Counted from the stretch's first letter, positions 1-10,560 are shown. The stretch: DNA of 64,000 bases from Vreelandella stevensii S18214 (GCF_000275725.1 NZ_AJTS01000040.1:238654-302653); one strand, 5' to 3'. The notes: generated by a model not told the origin, from the letters alone. Numbers and translations are program-made.

Positions 1-13
1 AGCGCTCCTGTGG

Positions 14-1297
14 CTAGCGGAAAGCAAGGTCGCGCAGGAACAGCGCAATTTGCGGGAACATGATGACCAGAGCCGCGGCCAGGATCAGCATGAAAATGAA
101 CGGCGGCGTGCCGCGGATCACTTCCAGGTAAGGCCGCTTGAAAATCGCAATGGCGGTAAAGATGTCACACCCAAAGGGCGGCGTCGCCGAGCCAATGGCC
201 ACCTGCAGGGTGATCAGTACCCCCACCAGTACCGGGTCCAGCCCCGAAGCCGCAATCGCTGGCGCGAAAATAGGGGTCAGCACCAGAATCACCACGATGG
301 GATCGACGAACATGCAGGCCACGAAGAAGGCGATCGAAATAGCCACCAGTACGCCCACGGGCCCCGCTTCGTTGATCCCGAAGGTACCCAGGATCGTCTG
401 CGGGATCTGGGCAAACGAGATGATCCACGAGAAGCCGTTGCCTGCCGCCACCAGGATAAACACCACGGCGGTGATCAACCCCGTGGACTTGGCAATGGTG
501 AACATGTCCGGCAGCTTCAGCGAGCGGAAAATCACGAATTCCAGCAGGAAGGCGTACAGTACGCAGGCCGCCGCCGCCTCGGTCGGGCTAAACACCCCGC
601 CGTAAATACCACCGACGATCAGCACTGGAAAACCTAGTGGCCAAAGCGCCTTTTGCACGGCCACGGCTCGCTCTTTCCAGCTGGCCTTGGGCTCGGTGGG
701 CACCTTGTTGACGATGGCGTAAATAATGCAATACGTGGAGAACATGGCCAAAATCAGCAGGCCCGGACCGATACCAGCAATGAAAAGCTCGGCAATCGAC
801 GTTTGTGATACCACCCCGTAAATGATCATGCCGATACTGGGCGGTATCAAAAAGGCGATGTCGCTGGAGTTGATGATCAGCGCCAGGGTGAAGGGATCTT
901 TATAGCCAGCCTTCAGCATGCGTGGACGCAACGGGGAGCCGACGGCCACCACGGTAGCCTGGGTAGACCCGGACACGGCACCAAACAGCGTGCAGGAGAC
1001 CGCCGTACTGACGGCCAGGCCGCCTTTGATATGGCCCACGAAGGTCATCACCATGTCGATCAATCGGTTGGCCGACTGCCCGCGGGTCATGATGTCGGCT
1101 GCCAGAATGAACATGGGCACCGCAATCAGCGCGGTGGGGCTGATACCGCGCATCATCTGCTGGATGAGCGTTTCCATCTGCCCCAGGCCGCCGAAGCTCA
1201 TGAAAAAGCCCACGAAGGCCGCGGTCATCAAGGGAATCATCATCGGGAAGCCGAGCAGCAGCAGCACGATCATGATGGTAATTATCGTTGCAGTCAT
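14..1297 (-). CDS. teaC: TRAP transporter large permease, ectoine type (TeaC)
   Basis: This 427-residue hydrophobic protein is a DctM-type large TRAP permease, the ion-coupled channel subunit in the inner membrane. It has about a dozen hydrophobic segments and family motifs such as GSTQATV and SATPPFG. It is the last gene of a minus-strand set after the binding protein and small permease, 17 nt behind teaB. A GAGGAA ribosome site precedes the ATG. Its length equals that remembered for TeaC of Halomonas elongata, and the neighbouring binding protein is a clear TeaA, so the substrate is inferred to be ectoine and hydroxyectoine. In H. elongata a universal stress protein, TeaD, follows teaC; here that position lies outside the window. 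Confidence 0.88.
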   Translation of the reverse strand: MTATIITIMIVLLLLGFPMMIPLMTAAFVGFFMSFGGLGQMETLIQQMMRGISPTALIAVPMFILAADIMTRGQSANRLIDMVMTFVGHIKGGLAVSTAVSCTLFGAVSGSTQATVVAVGSPLRPRMLKAGYKDPFTLALIINSSDIAFLIPPSIGMIIYGVVSQTSIAELFIAGIGPGLLILAMFSTYCIIYAIVNKVPTEPKASWKERAVAVQKALWPLGFPVLIVGGIYGGVFSPTEAAAACVLYAFLLEFVIFRSLKLPDMFTIAKSTGLITAVVFILVAAGNGFSWIISFAQIPQTILGTFGINEAGPVGVLVAISIAFFVACMFVDPIVVILVLTPIFAPAIAASGLDPVLVGVLITLQVAIGSATPPFGCDIFTAIAIFKRPYLEVIRGTPPFIFMLILAAALVIMFPQIALFLRDLAFR

Positions 1298-1314
1298 GCG
1301 TGTTTCCTCGCTGC

Positions 1315-1902
1315 CTAGACTTCGGTTTCGGTGTCCTTGTAGCCGTCCACCACATGCGTGGACAGGTACACATCCTTCGAAAGCAGGTTAGTGATCGCCG
1401 TCATGACGTATTGAATGCCGGTGACGGCAAAGCCCACGGGCACCCAGACGTACATCCACCAGGCCGGAATACCTGTAGAGGGCAGGCTGCGGCCGCGGCC
1501 CATGATGGTGTCGATGTAACCAATCGAGAAGTAGCACAGCACGAACATCACTAGCGCCGTGAACAGGCTGATGACAATCATCAGCGCGCGGCGCCCTCCT
1601 GTGGGCAGCGCATCGTAGATCGCCGACATGCGGATATGCCGACCATGCCGAGCGGCATAGCCAATCCCGGCAAAGGTCACCAGCACGATCAGCATACGGT
1701 TGACCTCTTCGGAAAAGTGCAGACTCTCACCGAACACGAAGCGACCAATGACGTTGGCCACGGTATTGATCGCCATCAGAATGACGCCCGTCGCCAAAAT
1801 CACGGCCTCCATTTTACTGATCCACGTATCAACGGTACCCAGCAGCCCAGGCAGCATAGAGCGATACTGTTTTTCAGCAACATCATCTTCGCTCATATCC
1901 AT
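1315..1902 (-). CDS. teaB: TRAP transporter small permease (TeaB)
   Basis: This 195-residue protein is a DctQ-type small permease. It has a charged N-terminus of about 25 residues and then four hydrophobic segments. It partners the large permease encoded 17 nt downstream. An AGAGGA ribosome site lies about 10 nt before the chosen ATG; a second in-frame ATG two codons later would also work. A 228-nt gap with a strong hairpin separates it from the binding protein gene upstream, so permease subunits may be made in smaller amounts than the receptor. The assignment as TeaB follows from its place between teaA and teaC. Confidence 0.85.
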   Translation of the reverse strand: MDMSEDDVAEKQYRSMLPGLLGTVDTWISKMEAVILATGVILMAINTVANVIGRFVFGESLHFSEEVNRMLIVLVTFAGIGYAARHGRHIRMSAIYDALPTGGRRALMIVISLFTALVMFVLCYFSIGYIDTIMGRGRSLPSTGIPAWWMYVWVPVGFAVTGIQYVMTAITNLLSKDVYLSTHVVDGYKDTETEV

Positions 1903-2042
1903 TGGAGTTGTTCCTCTCTGTTCCCGTTAAACTTGTCGGTCTACCTTGCTACTGTAGCGGCTTAAAACAGCACACCATTCAACGCTGATTAGCCGCACCC
2001 GCGTCACGGTAGATGGGTGTTGCTCTTCACCAAGGGGTGAAC

Positions 2043-2073
2043 AAAAAAGGGGCAGCACTTGGCCACCCCTTTT
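2043..2073 (-). terminator. Intercistronic hairpin between teaA and teaB
   Basis: AAAAGGGG at 2045-2052 pairs with CCCCTTTT at 2066-2073 around a 13-nt loop. Read on the minus strand it is followed by six U residues, as in an intrinsic terminator. It lies 58 nt past the teaA stop and 140 nt before teaB, so it probably acts as a partial terminator or as a 3' stabiliser of the teaA message. Confidence 0.7.
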
Positions 2074-2130
2074 GCTTTCACGCATTTGCGGGCATTGCAG
2101 GCATCACTCCTGCCAGGCCCTCGCCATGAA

Positions 2131-3177
2131 TCAGTTGCTGGTCACGGCTTCGAGGTCTTCCTTGAACTGCTCGAGCAGTGCCGCACCGCGCTCGCCAGTC
2201 ATCTCCACGAAGCGCTCTTCTACCTGGGGCGCACGCTCGCGGAAGGCTTGAATCTGCTCTTCATTGAGACGCGTCACGGTCACGTCATCCGAGGCGGCCT
2301 GGATTTTCTCCAGCGACTCGTCGGCCAAACCAGAGATATGCTCCATGGTGTGCTCGTAAGCCGCTTCCGTGGCATCACGCACCAGCTGCTGATCATCTTC
2401 CGAGAGGCCTTCGAAGAAGTCCTGGTTGGCCATCATGGCCGTGGTGAACCAGCCATGACCGGTGAACACCAGGTTGGGGGAAACTTCATACAGGCCGCCC
2501 GACTCGATCCAGAAGATGGGGTTTTCCTGGCCCTGCAGAATGTTGGTTTGCAGGCCACCATATACCTCACCCCAGGGCAGCGGCGTGGGGCTGGCGCCGA
2601 AGGCGCGATAGGTTTCCGCCAGCAGCGGGTTGGTCATGGTGCGGATGTTCTTGCCACGCAGCTCGTCTGGCGAGGTAAACGGCTCGTCGAGGGTGACGAC
2701 CATCTCACCTTCTGGGTACATCTTGAGCAGCTCCAGCCCCTGCTCCGCGTAGAGCTCCGGGAAGGTTTCATGGATCGCGGTGCTGGAGTTGAAGAACTCG
2801 ATGACCGTTTCTTCATCGGTGGGCAGCAGGTAAGGGACGAAGAAGATTTGCGCTTCGGGGATCAGTGCGCCCGTGAAACCAGGCGACTGGTTGACGAACT
2901 GCAGAATACCCGCCTGGGTCTGCTCCATGATGTCGTCAGACTCGCCCAGCTCGCCAAAACGATATACCTGGACGGTGTGGTCGGAATTCTCTTCCACGTA
3001 CTCCTTGAACGCCATGGCGAAGACGTCCTGAACGTCGCCTTCATACTCTTCGTGGGCATAACGCCAGTTATCTGCCTGCGCAGCAGCGCTCAGGCCCAGC
3101 AGCAGAGCACCTACGCTCGCGGACGTGATGAGTTTCGTGGTGAGTGAACGGGTCGAAACAAACTTGTTTGGCTTCAT
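2131..3177 (-). CDS. teaA: TRAP substrate-binding protein, ectoine/hydroxyectoine receptor (TeaA)
   Basis: The 348-residue precursor has a signal peptide ending in AAAQA and a mature protein starting DNWRYAHEEYEG. This matches the Halomonas elongata TeaA sequence as I remember it. Counting from the mature Asp1, residues I recall as ectoine contacts are all present: Glu9, Phe66, Arg144, Trp167, Asn184, Trp188 and Phe209. The periplasmic receptor delivers ectoine to TeaBC. The ATG at 3177 is chosen because an AGGGAA ribosome site precedes it and it starts a proper signal peptide; an upstream in-frame start would add 30 residues of non-signal sequence. A 17-bp tandem repeat lies 111-144 bp upstream. 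Confidence 0.92.
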   Translation of the reverse strand: MKPNKFVSTRSLTTKLITSASVGALLLGLSAAAQADNWRYAHEEYEGDVQDVFAMAFKEYVEENSDHTVQVYRFGELGESDDIMEQTQAGILQFVNQSPGFTGALIPEAQIFFVPYLLPTDEETVIEFFNSSTAIHETFPELYAEQGLELLKMYPEGEMVVTLDEPFTSPDELRGKNIRTMTNPLLAETYRAFGASPTPLPWGEVYGGLQTNILQGQENPIFWIESGGLYEVSPNLVFTGHGWFTTAMMANQDFFEGLSEDDQQLVRDATEAAYEHTMEHISGLADESLEKIQAASDDVTVTRLNEEQIQAFRERAPQVEERFVEMTGERGAALLEQFKEDLEAVTSN

Positions 3178-3287
3178 ACAGAGTTCCCTGACAGTGGTAG
3201 CGCGCTCTAAGAGTGCGCATGAAGTTAGTGTTGTCTGTCCAGTGCTGTCCTGATCAACCGCTAACACGCAGAAACGCTTTCACCTAT

Positions 3288-3321
3288 CGATTAATGGCTG
3301 CTGGTGATTTATGGCTGCTGG
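3288..3321 (-). repeat. 17-bp tandem repeat upstream of teaA
   Basis: Two adjacent 17-bp units, 3288-3304 and 3305-3321, agree at 15 of 17 positions and share the core ATGGCTGCTGG on the plus strand. They sit in the 218-nt teaA upstream region. This is a plausible regulator binding array for the osmoregulated teaABC promoter, but no known operator was recognised. Confidence 0.5.
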
Positions 3322-3395
3322 ATTCATTGCTGTGGGTTAGCGGGCGATTGCCACACAAGTGGTCACAGGTTATTCAAAAACAGCTTAATTTCAGG

Positions 3396-3977
3396 CTAGC
3401 GTGGTGATTTACAGTGGTCAAGCTGACTTGCCAGACATTCAAGCGCAGGGGAGATGCCATCGCATACGCGTGAACCACTCAACGAAGCGCTGTCAAATTT
3501 GGCAAAAAAGAGCCTATTCTGCAGCCAAATGCTACGATCTTGCATGCTATCATCAACTTCCTCCAAACGCTGTGAGACATGCTCGGAAGCCTGCGCCCAC
3601 TGCTGCCAACGTTGAAGATTTACACGCTCGGCCTGCAGCTCGGCAGTTTTGATGCTCTTGCGCAACGTATCGATGGCCTCATCCTCAGCCGCTTGAGGCT
3701 TCAATTCACGGCGCAGGTGACGTAACGGCTCGGTAAACTGGCGCTGCCAGTGCGCTCGCTCACGGCTAATATCGGCAAGCACCTCACGTTTGGCCTGGAG
3801 GCCGTGGCAATACAGCCATCCGTGAAACAGCAATTCGCAGACATCCACGTCGGCGGCGTCCTGTAGCGTCAAGCACGCCTGCTCCACACCGGGCTGGGCG
3901 TAAAAGGCCAGCGCAAAATCCCATAGCGAACGATGCTGCAAAGCCTGCTGCAAGTCCTGCAATCGGTTAGAATCCAT
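3396..3977 (-). CDS. DUF2390 / TIGR02444 family protein
   Basis: This 193-residue soluble protein starts MDSNRLQDLQ and has the family features SLWDFALAFY near the N-terminus, a following Cys-rich stretch with VCELLFHGWLYC, and a long charged helical C-terminal half. The family is common in marine and pseudomonad gammaproteobacteria and has no established function. The ATG at 3977 matches the usual family length; an upstream in-frame start at 4016 would run into the divergent yheS start. It is transcribed divergently from yheS, with start codons 29 nt apart. Confidence 0.75.
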   Translation of the reverse strand: MDSNRLQDLQQALQHRSLWDFALAFYAQPGVEQACLTLQDAADVDVCELLFHGWLYCHGLQAKREVLADISRERAHWQRQFTEPLRHLRRELKPQAAEDEAIDTLRKSIKTAELQAERVNLQRWQQWAQASEHVSQRLEEVDDSMQDRSIWLQNRLFFAKFDSASLSGSRVCDGISPALECLASQLDHCKSPR

Positions 3978-4006
3978 GAATTTACCCACTGGTTTCGGGA
4001 GAAAGC

Positions 4007-5953
<1,947 letters not shown>

Positions 5954-5963
5954 GGTTTTTCCG

Positions 5964-6401
5964 CTACCCTTCCAGCATGAAAGTCACCGGGCCGTCGTTG
6001 ACCAGCGCCACCTGCATGTCAGCGCCAAACTGCCCGGTGGCCATCGGCGGGCCCGCTTGCCGCGCGCGCGCCACCAGGTAATCGAATAGCCGCTCGCCTT
6101 CCTCCGGCGGTGCGGCGCTGGAGAAGCCCGGCCGCAACCCCTTGCGGGTATCGGCGGCCAGCGTGAACTGGGAGACCAGCAGCAAGCCCCCCTGGGCCTG
6201 CTGCAGGTTATGGTTCATCTTGCCCGCCTCGTCACTGAACACGCGGTAATTCAGCAGCTTGTGCAACAGCTTGTCGGCATTAGCCTCGCTGTCGCCTTTT
6301 TCGACGCCGATCAGCGCCATGAGCCCGTGATCAATGGCGCCGATGACCTGCCCCTCCACCGTCACGCTGGCGGTGGTTACCCGTTGAATCAATGCCTTCA
6401 C
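5964..6401 (-). CDS. dtd: D-aminoacyl-tRNA deacylase
   Basis: Dtd hydrolyses D-aminoacyl-tRNAs and so keeps D-amino acids out of protein. The 145-residue product has the SQFTLAADT motif and the C-terminal NDGPVTF cross-subunit Gly-Pro motif of the family. The start is a GTG at 6401 (VKALIQRV): it gives the E. coli length of 145 and has AAGGG nine nt upstream. The in-frame ATG at 6434 would add 11 unconserved residues. A truncated remnant of an unrelated gene lies just upstream, where other species carry a full gene. Confidence 0.92.
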   Translation of the reverse strand: MKALIQRVTTASVTVEGQVIGAIDHGLMALIGVEKGDSEANADKLLHKLLNYRVFSDEAGKMNHNLQQAQGGLLLVSQFTLAADTRKGLRPGFSSAAPPEEGERLFDYLVARARQAGPPMATGQFGADMQVALVNDGPVTFMLEG

Positions 6402-6448
6402 GTTACGGCTACCCTTGGAATGGCTGAAAGGCAAGAGTCTAGCGCAGT

Positions 6449-6622
6449 TCAGCGGCGCCCTAACAGGGCATCCCGAAAACCTTCGCCCAGCGGTTGCGGC
6501 TCGTTTTCGCCTTCCAGCTGGTAGTAGGCCCCCGCGCAGGCCGTCCAGATCATGTAGCGGAACACGCCACTGCCTAGCAGGATGTAGCGTTGGCCCTGGT
6601 CTTCGACCACACGGTCGAACTG
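6449..6622 (-). pseudogene. 3' remnant of an unidentified gene
   Basis: A 57-codon open stretch on the minus strand runs from an in-frame TAG at 6623-6625 to a TGA at 6449-6451. It reads like the well-composed end of a real protein (it contains [13 protein letters not shown] and [17 protein letters not shown]) and has coding-like third positions. There is no ribosome site or ATG near its start, and the sequence upstream of the TAG does not continue it. I take it as the tail of a gene whose front was deleted. I do not recognise the family. Confidence 0.45.
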
Positions 6623-6764
6623 CTAGCCGCGCTGTGGTGAACGGAGTGGATTGCTTGAGTCGCCGCGCGGTGTTTTCCTCCCAAGGCAGACGGAACAGAA
6701 ACCCCTACGCTATACATGCCCATGTTATGCGTAAAGGTTCCGTACAACCAAAGGACTGGCGGCG

Positions 6765-7610
6765 CTACCAGGGGCGGCAGATCATCACATCGCAGTGCGG
6801 CTCGCTCAGCAGCATCTCGGTGAGCGGGTTGGGCTGCTGGGGTCGGCTGCGGCTTCCCAGCATCACCAGGTCAGGCGAATGGCGCTTGATATAGTCACCG
6901 AGCACATCGCATGGGCTGCCCGGCTCCAGAATCAGCTGGGTATCAGGCACACCCTGCAGCTCGCCCATCAGGCTATCGACTTCGTTATCCAGCGCCGTGC
7001 GCAGCCGACTGACCTCATGGTCCCGCCATTGGGCGTAGAAGGCTTGATTGCCCAATTCACGCTCGCCCGGCAGGCTCCAGGCATGCAGCAGGGTGATCTG
7101 CGCCTCCGGGAAGCGTACCAGGGCTTCCTTGAGCGTCTGGCGTGCGGTCAGGGAAAAATCGACGGGCACCACGATATGCTGCCATGCCTGCGTAGGCGGG
7201 GTGAACGCGATGACCACCGGGCACGGCGCGCTGCGCAGCACGCGCATCATGGTGGTGCCCTGCAGCAGCTCCTTCTGGCCGCGCTTGCGATGCATACCCA
7301 ACACGATCAGCGATGCGTGACGCTCGTGGGCCTCTCGGACGATTTCTGCATGGGGCTCGCCCACCACGGTCTGGATCATCAGCGGAGGCAGCGCCAGAGC
7401 GTAGTCTTCACTTAAATCCGTCAGCGTGGCGCTGATATCATCACTGATGGCCTGTTCCAGGTCATGCAGGGTGCGATGCGGCAGATAAGGGTCGAGCACG
7501 TGCAGCGTGTTCAGGGAAGCACCTTGCTCCTGGGCAAGGCGCAGCGCGCGTGCGAACGCGGCGCGATTTTCCCGGGAAAGATCGGAGGCAAACAGCAGCG
7601 AGCGAGACAT
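6765..7610 (-). CDS. Tandem-domain universal stress protein
   Basis: The 281-residue protein holds two UspA domains in a row. Each starts with a beta strand (SLLFASDLS; HIVVPVDFS) and each ends with a Gly-rich nucleotide-binding type stretch (LIVLGMHRKRGQKELLQGTT in the first; VMLGSRSR in the second). Such proteins act in the cytoplasm in stress survival. The ATG at 7610 is preferred over the ATG two codons earlier because AAGGAG lies 7 nt before it, while it nearly touches the other. It follows the thiD/TRAP set on the same strand after a hairpin. A single-domain Usp (TeaD) is known to regulate the TRAP transporter TeaABC, so a link to the nearby dctQM genes is conceivable but not shown. Confidence 0.85.
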   Translation of the reverse strand: MSRSLLFASDLSRENRAAFARALRLAQEQGASLNTLHVLDPYLPHRTLHDLEQAISDDISATLTDLSEDYALALPPLMIQTVVGEPHAEIVREAHERHASLIVLGMHRKRGQKELLQGTTMMRVLRSAPCPVVIAFTPPTQAWQHIVVPVDFSLTARQTLKEALVRFPEAQITLLHAWSLPGERELGNQAFYAQWRDHEVSRLRTALDNEVDSLMGELQGVPDTQLILEPGSPCDVLGDYIKRHSPDLVMLGSRSRPQQPNPLTEMLLSEPHCDVMICRPW

Positions 7611-7649
7611 GGGCATGCTCCTTGGCCGAATAGCGCAGCCGGTTGGATG

Positions 7650-7680
7650 AAACGGGCACCCTTCAGCATGGTGCCCGTTT
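7650..7680 (-). terminator. Hairpin downstream of thiD
   Basis: AAACGGGCACC at 7650-7660 pairs perfectly with GGTGCCCGTTT at 7670-7680 around a 9-nt loop, 63 nt past the thiD stop. The U tract is only three residues, so termination may be partial. Confidence 0.5.
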
Positions 7681-7743
7681 GCGCATCTCGCAAGCCGACT
7701 TTATCCGCGCATGCCCCAGATCAAGCTGCCACCCCCAGCGCTG

Positions 7744-8560
7744 TTACCACCAGGCGTGGAAGTGGTGAACCGGCCCTCGCCCTTGGCCCACGTTGAGCCG
7801 CTCGCTGGCAGCCAGGGCGTCGTGCAACCACTGTTTGGCGGTGGTGATCGCCTCGATGGGAGCTTCGCTGCTTGCCTGAGCGGGCAGCCTCGCCAGGCAC
7901 GCCGTGATCGCCGATGACAGCGCACAGCCGGTGCCGTGCAGGTTGTCGGTAGCAATCCGCTCGGCGGCCAGCCAGCGCTGGCCCTGAGGTGACGCCAGCA
8001 AATCCGGACAGGTTTCGCCCCGTAGATGCCCCCCCCTTGAGCACCACGTAAGGCGCGCCCAAGGCCACCAGCGCGGGCAGCAGCGACTCCATGTCCTCCA
8101 GCGACGCGGGGCGCGCGCGGTCCAGCAGCACGGCGGCTTCGGGGAGGTTGGGAGTGATCACATCCGCCAGCGGCACCAGAATATCGCGCACGGCGCGGAT
8201 GCCAGCATCGTCCACCAGGACGTCACCGCTCTTCGCGACCATCACCGGGTCCAGCACGATCCAGCGCGGGCGACGCTGCTGCAGCACGTCGGCAATGGTC
8301 TGTGCCACGTCGCGGCTGGCCACCATGCCAATTTTTACGGCATCGATGTGCACATCGGCCAACAGGTGCTCCAACTGCTGGCGAATGGCCGCCACCGGGA
8401 CGCCATGCACCCCGGCGACACCGCAGGTATTTTGTGCCGTCAGTGCCGTGATCACGCTGGTGCCATAGGTGCCCAGCGCCGAGAAGGTCTTCAGGTCCGC
8501 TTGAATGCCCGCCCCGCCCGAGGGGTCGGAGCCAGCGATGGTCAGTACGTTTGCAATCAT
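7744..8560 (-). pseudogene. thiD: Hydroxymethylpyrimidine/phosphomethylpyrimidine kinase, frameshifted in a G8 tract
   Basis: ThiD phosphorylates HMP to HMP-PP in thiamine synthesis. The first frame, from ATG 8560, has ribokinase-fold motifs TIAGSDPSGGAGIQAD, DPVMVAKSG and VLKGG. Homology then continues in another frame (HLRGETCPD, DNLHGTGCALSSAI and the typical C-terminal GPVHHFHAWW) to a stop at 7744. The switch falls exactly at eight C residues at 8029-8036 (G8 in the mRNA); seven would give one 271-residue ThiD of normal length. As it stands the first frame runs on to about 7721 and loses the GTGC anion-hole/catalytic region. It could be a null mutation, a slippery phase-variable tract, or a sequencing error. 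It starts 15 nt after dctM and is likely co-transcribed with it. Confidence 0.88.
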
Positions 8561-8575
8561 GTCGCCAATCGCTCG

Positions 8576-9991
8576 CTACAGGACAGAGGGCAGCCAGGTG
8601 GCGATGCCCGGAAACAGCGCCAGCGCCAACAACATGCCCAACTGCAGAATGATGAACGGGATCACGCCCTTGTAAATGGCCGACGTCGGTACGCTGGCCG
8701 GGGTCACGCCGCGCAGGTAGAACAGCGCAAAGCCGAACGGCGGGGTCAAAAACGACGTTTGCAGGTTGACCGCGATCATGATGCCCAGCCAGATGGGGTC
8801 TACGCCCATGGCCAGCAGAACGGGCCCGACGATGGGCACCACCACGAAGGTGATCTCGATAAAATCGAGAATGAAGCCCAGCAAGAAGATCACCAGCATG
8901 ACCACCAGCGTGGCTCCAACGACCCCGCCCGGCATGGCTTCGAACAGCTCGGTGACCAGCTCTTCACCACCGTAAGCGCGAAACACCAACGAAAACAGCG
9001 CAGCGCCAATCAGGATCAGGAACACCATGCTGGTGACCTGCGCCGTGGAGTGGAGTGTCTCCTTGAGCATCTTGATGCTCAGCTGGCGATTGGTCGCCGC
9101 CAGCACTAGCGCGCCAAACGCCCCTACCGCCGACGCTTCGGTAGGCGTTGCAAAGCCCCCCAGAATCGAGCCAAGCACCGCCACGATCAGCAGTACCGGA
9201 GGCAGCAAGCCTTTCAGCAGCAGCGGCCAGATGCTGCCGGTGTGCCCCAGCTCGGCCTTTAGAGCCTCACGGTCCGCCGCCGGTGCCGCGTCCGCTTTCC
9301 ACCACGCCACCACCAGCAGGTAAATGATGTACACCCCCACCAGCAGCAGGCCAGGCACCAGTGCACCAATGAACAGGTCACCAATGGAGAGGGTTTTCGG
9401 GCTCCACACGCCCATGGAGAGCTGCGCCTGCTGGTAGGCGTTGGAGAGCACATCGCCCAGCAGCACCAGCGCTATCGAAGGAGGAATGATCTGCCCCAGC
9501 GTACCCGTGGCACAGATCGTGCCCGTGGCCAGCGCGGGCGAGTAGCCGCGCTTCAACATCGTGGGCAGCGACAGAAGCCCCATGGTGACCACGGTGGCAC
9601 CGACGATCCCCGTAGAAGCCGCCAGCAGCATGCCGACGATGACCACCGCGATACCCAGGCCGCCGCGCAGCGCGCCGAAGGCCATGGCCATGGCGTCCAG
9701 CAGCGTTTCCGCTACCCGCGACTTCTCCAGCAGCACGCCCATGAGCACGAACAGCGGCACCGCCAGCAGCGTGGCATTGGTCATGATGCCGTAAAGTCGG
9801 TTGGGCATGGCATTCATCATGCGCGCTTCGAAGGGCACGTCCATGCCCATGGACTGCAGCAGCATACCGAACCCGGCAAACGCCAATGCGGTGCCCGCCA
9901 GCGAGAGCGCCACCGGATACCCCAGCATCAACACGAGACAGACCGCCGCAAAGAGTACCAGCGGCATCATGTCTAATAAGGTCGCCAGCAC
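8576..9991 (-). CDS. TRAP transporter large permease, FcbT3-like (mannitol/chloroaromatic class)
   Basis: This 471-residue DctM-family protein has about 12 to 14 hydrophobic segments and motifs LGQIIPPSIALVLLGD and LTPPFGFALFYLRGV. The extra length and these motifs place it with the FcbT3 branch (COG4664) rather than with TeaC. It starts with GTG at 9991, which overlaps the TAG of the small permease gene by one base, with a GGAG site inside that gene. No binding protein gene is adjacent. The only unpaired TRAP receptor in the window, at 33.4 kb, belongs to the matching branch. thiD follows after 15 nt. Substrate unknown. Confidence 0.85.
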   Translation of the reverse strand: MLATLLDMMPLVLFAAVCLVLMLGYPVALSLAGTALAFAGFGMLLQSMGMDVPFEARMMNAMPNRLYGIMTNATLLAVPLFVLMGVLLEKSRVAETLLDAMAMAFGALRGGLGIAVVIVGMLLAASTGIVGATVVTMGLLSLPTMLKRGYSPALATGTICATGTLGQIIPPSIALVLLGDVLSNAYQQAQLSMGVWSPKTLSIGDLFIGALVPGLLLVGVYIIYLLVVAWWKADAAPAADREALKAELGHTGSIWPLLLKGLLPPVLLIVAVLGSILGGFATPTEASAVGAFGALVLAATNRQLSIKMLKETLHSTAQVTSMVFLILIGAALFSLVFRAYGGEELVTELFEAMPGGVVGATLVVMLVIFLLGFILDFIEITFVVVPIVGPVLLAMGVDPIWLGIMIAVNLQTSFLTPPFGFALFYLRGVTPASVPTSAIYKGVIPFIILQLGMLLALALFPGIATWLPSVL

Positions 9992-10539
9992 TAGATGATC
10001 TCCTCATGAGTAGGGGGCGTGGTGGTCAGTTTGCCGCGCAATATCAAGGTCTGGCGAATCAGTTGCGCCACCGCCTGCAGTAGCAGCAGCGCCACCATCA
10101 CCAGCATGAGCGTTTTCAATAGATAAACACCGGGAATGCCGCCATCCGGCGAGCGCTCGAGGATGGCCCAACTGCTACGCACGTAACGGTAGCTACTGAA
10201 CGCAATGAAGATCGACACCGGAATCAGCAGCAGCAGCGTGCCCATCAGGTCGATCCAGGCCCGCCCACGCGCCGATAGGCGGCGATAGAAAATATCGACC
10301 CGCACATGGCCATCGCGCTTGAGGGTCCAGGCGGCGCCCAGCATGAACACTGCGGCATGCATGTACATCACCGACTCCTGCATGACGATGCTGTTGATGC
10401 CCAGCCAGTAGCGCATGATGACAATGGCAAACTGGACCAGCATCATGATGATCACCAGCCAAGCAATGGCTCGGCCAATCCCCTCGGTTACGCAGTCCAG
10501 CCAACGCAATAAACGTGGCTCTTGAGCACTCGTCGGCAT
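9991..10539 (-). CDS. TRAP transporter small permease, FcbT2-like
   Basis: The 182-residue protein has the DctQ layout of four hydrophobic segments, with the motif RDGHVRVDIFYRRLS in the loop after the second pair. It is translationally coupled to the large permease (TAGTG overlap). It begins the transcript dctQ-dctM-thiD: upstream lies a terminator of the endonuclease gene and no receptor gene. The ribosome site is weak (GGGA about 11 nt before ATG). Confidence 0.82.
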   Translation of the reverse strand: MPTSAQEPRLLRWLDCVTEGIGRAIAWLVIIMMLVQFAIVIMRYWLGINSIVMQESVMYMHAAVFMLGAAWTLKRDGHVRVDIFYRRLSARGRAWIDLMGTLLLLIPVSIFIAFSSYRYVRSSWAILERSPDGGIPGVYLLKTLMLVMVALLLLQAVAQLIRQTLILRGKLTTTPPTHEEII

Positions 10540-10560
10540 AGCAGATGTCCCAGCATGAAT

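Noticed and set aside
6415-6894. Plus-strand frame of 159 codons across the gene-remnant region
   Set aside because: Arg/Ser/Pro-rich, overlaps dtd and usp on the other strand, no ribosome site; the minus-strand tail reads far more like protein.
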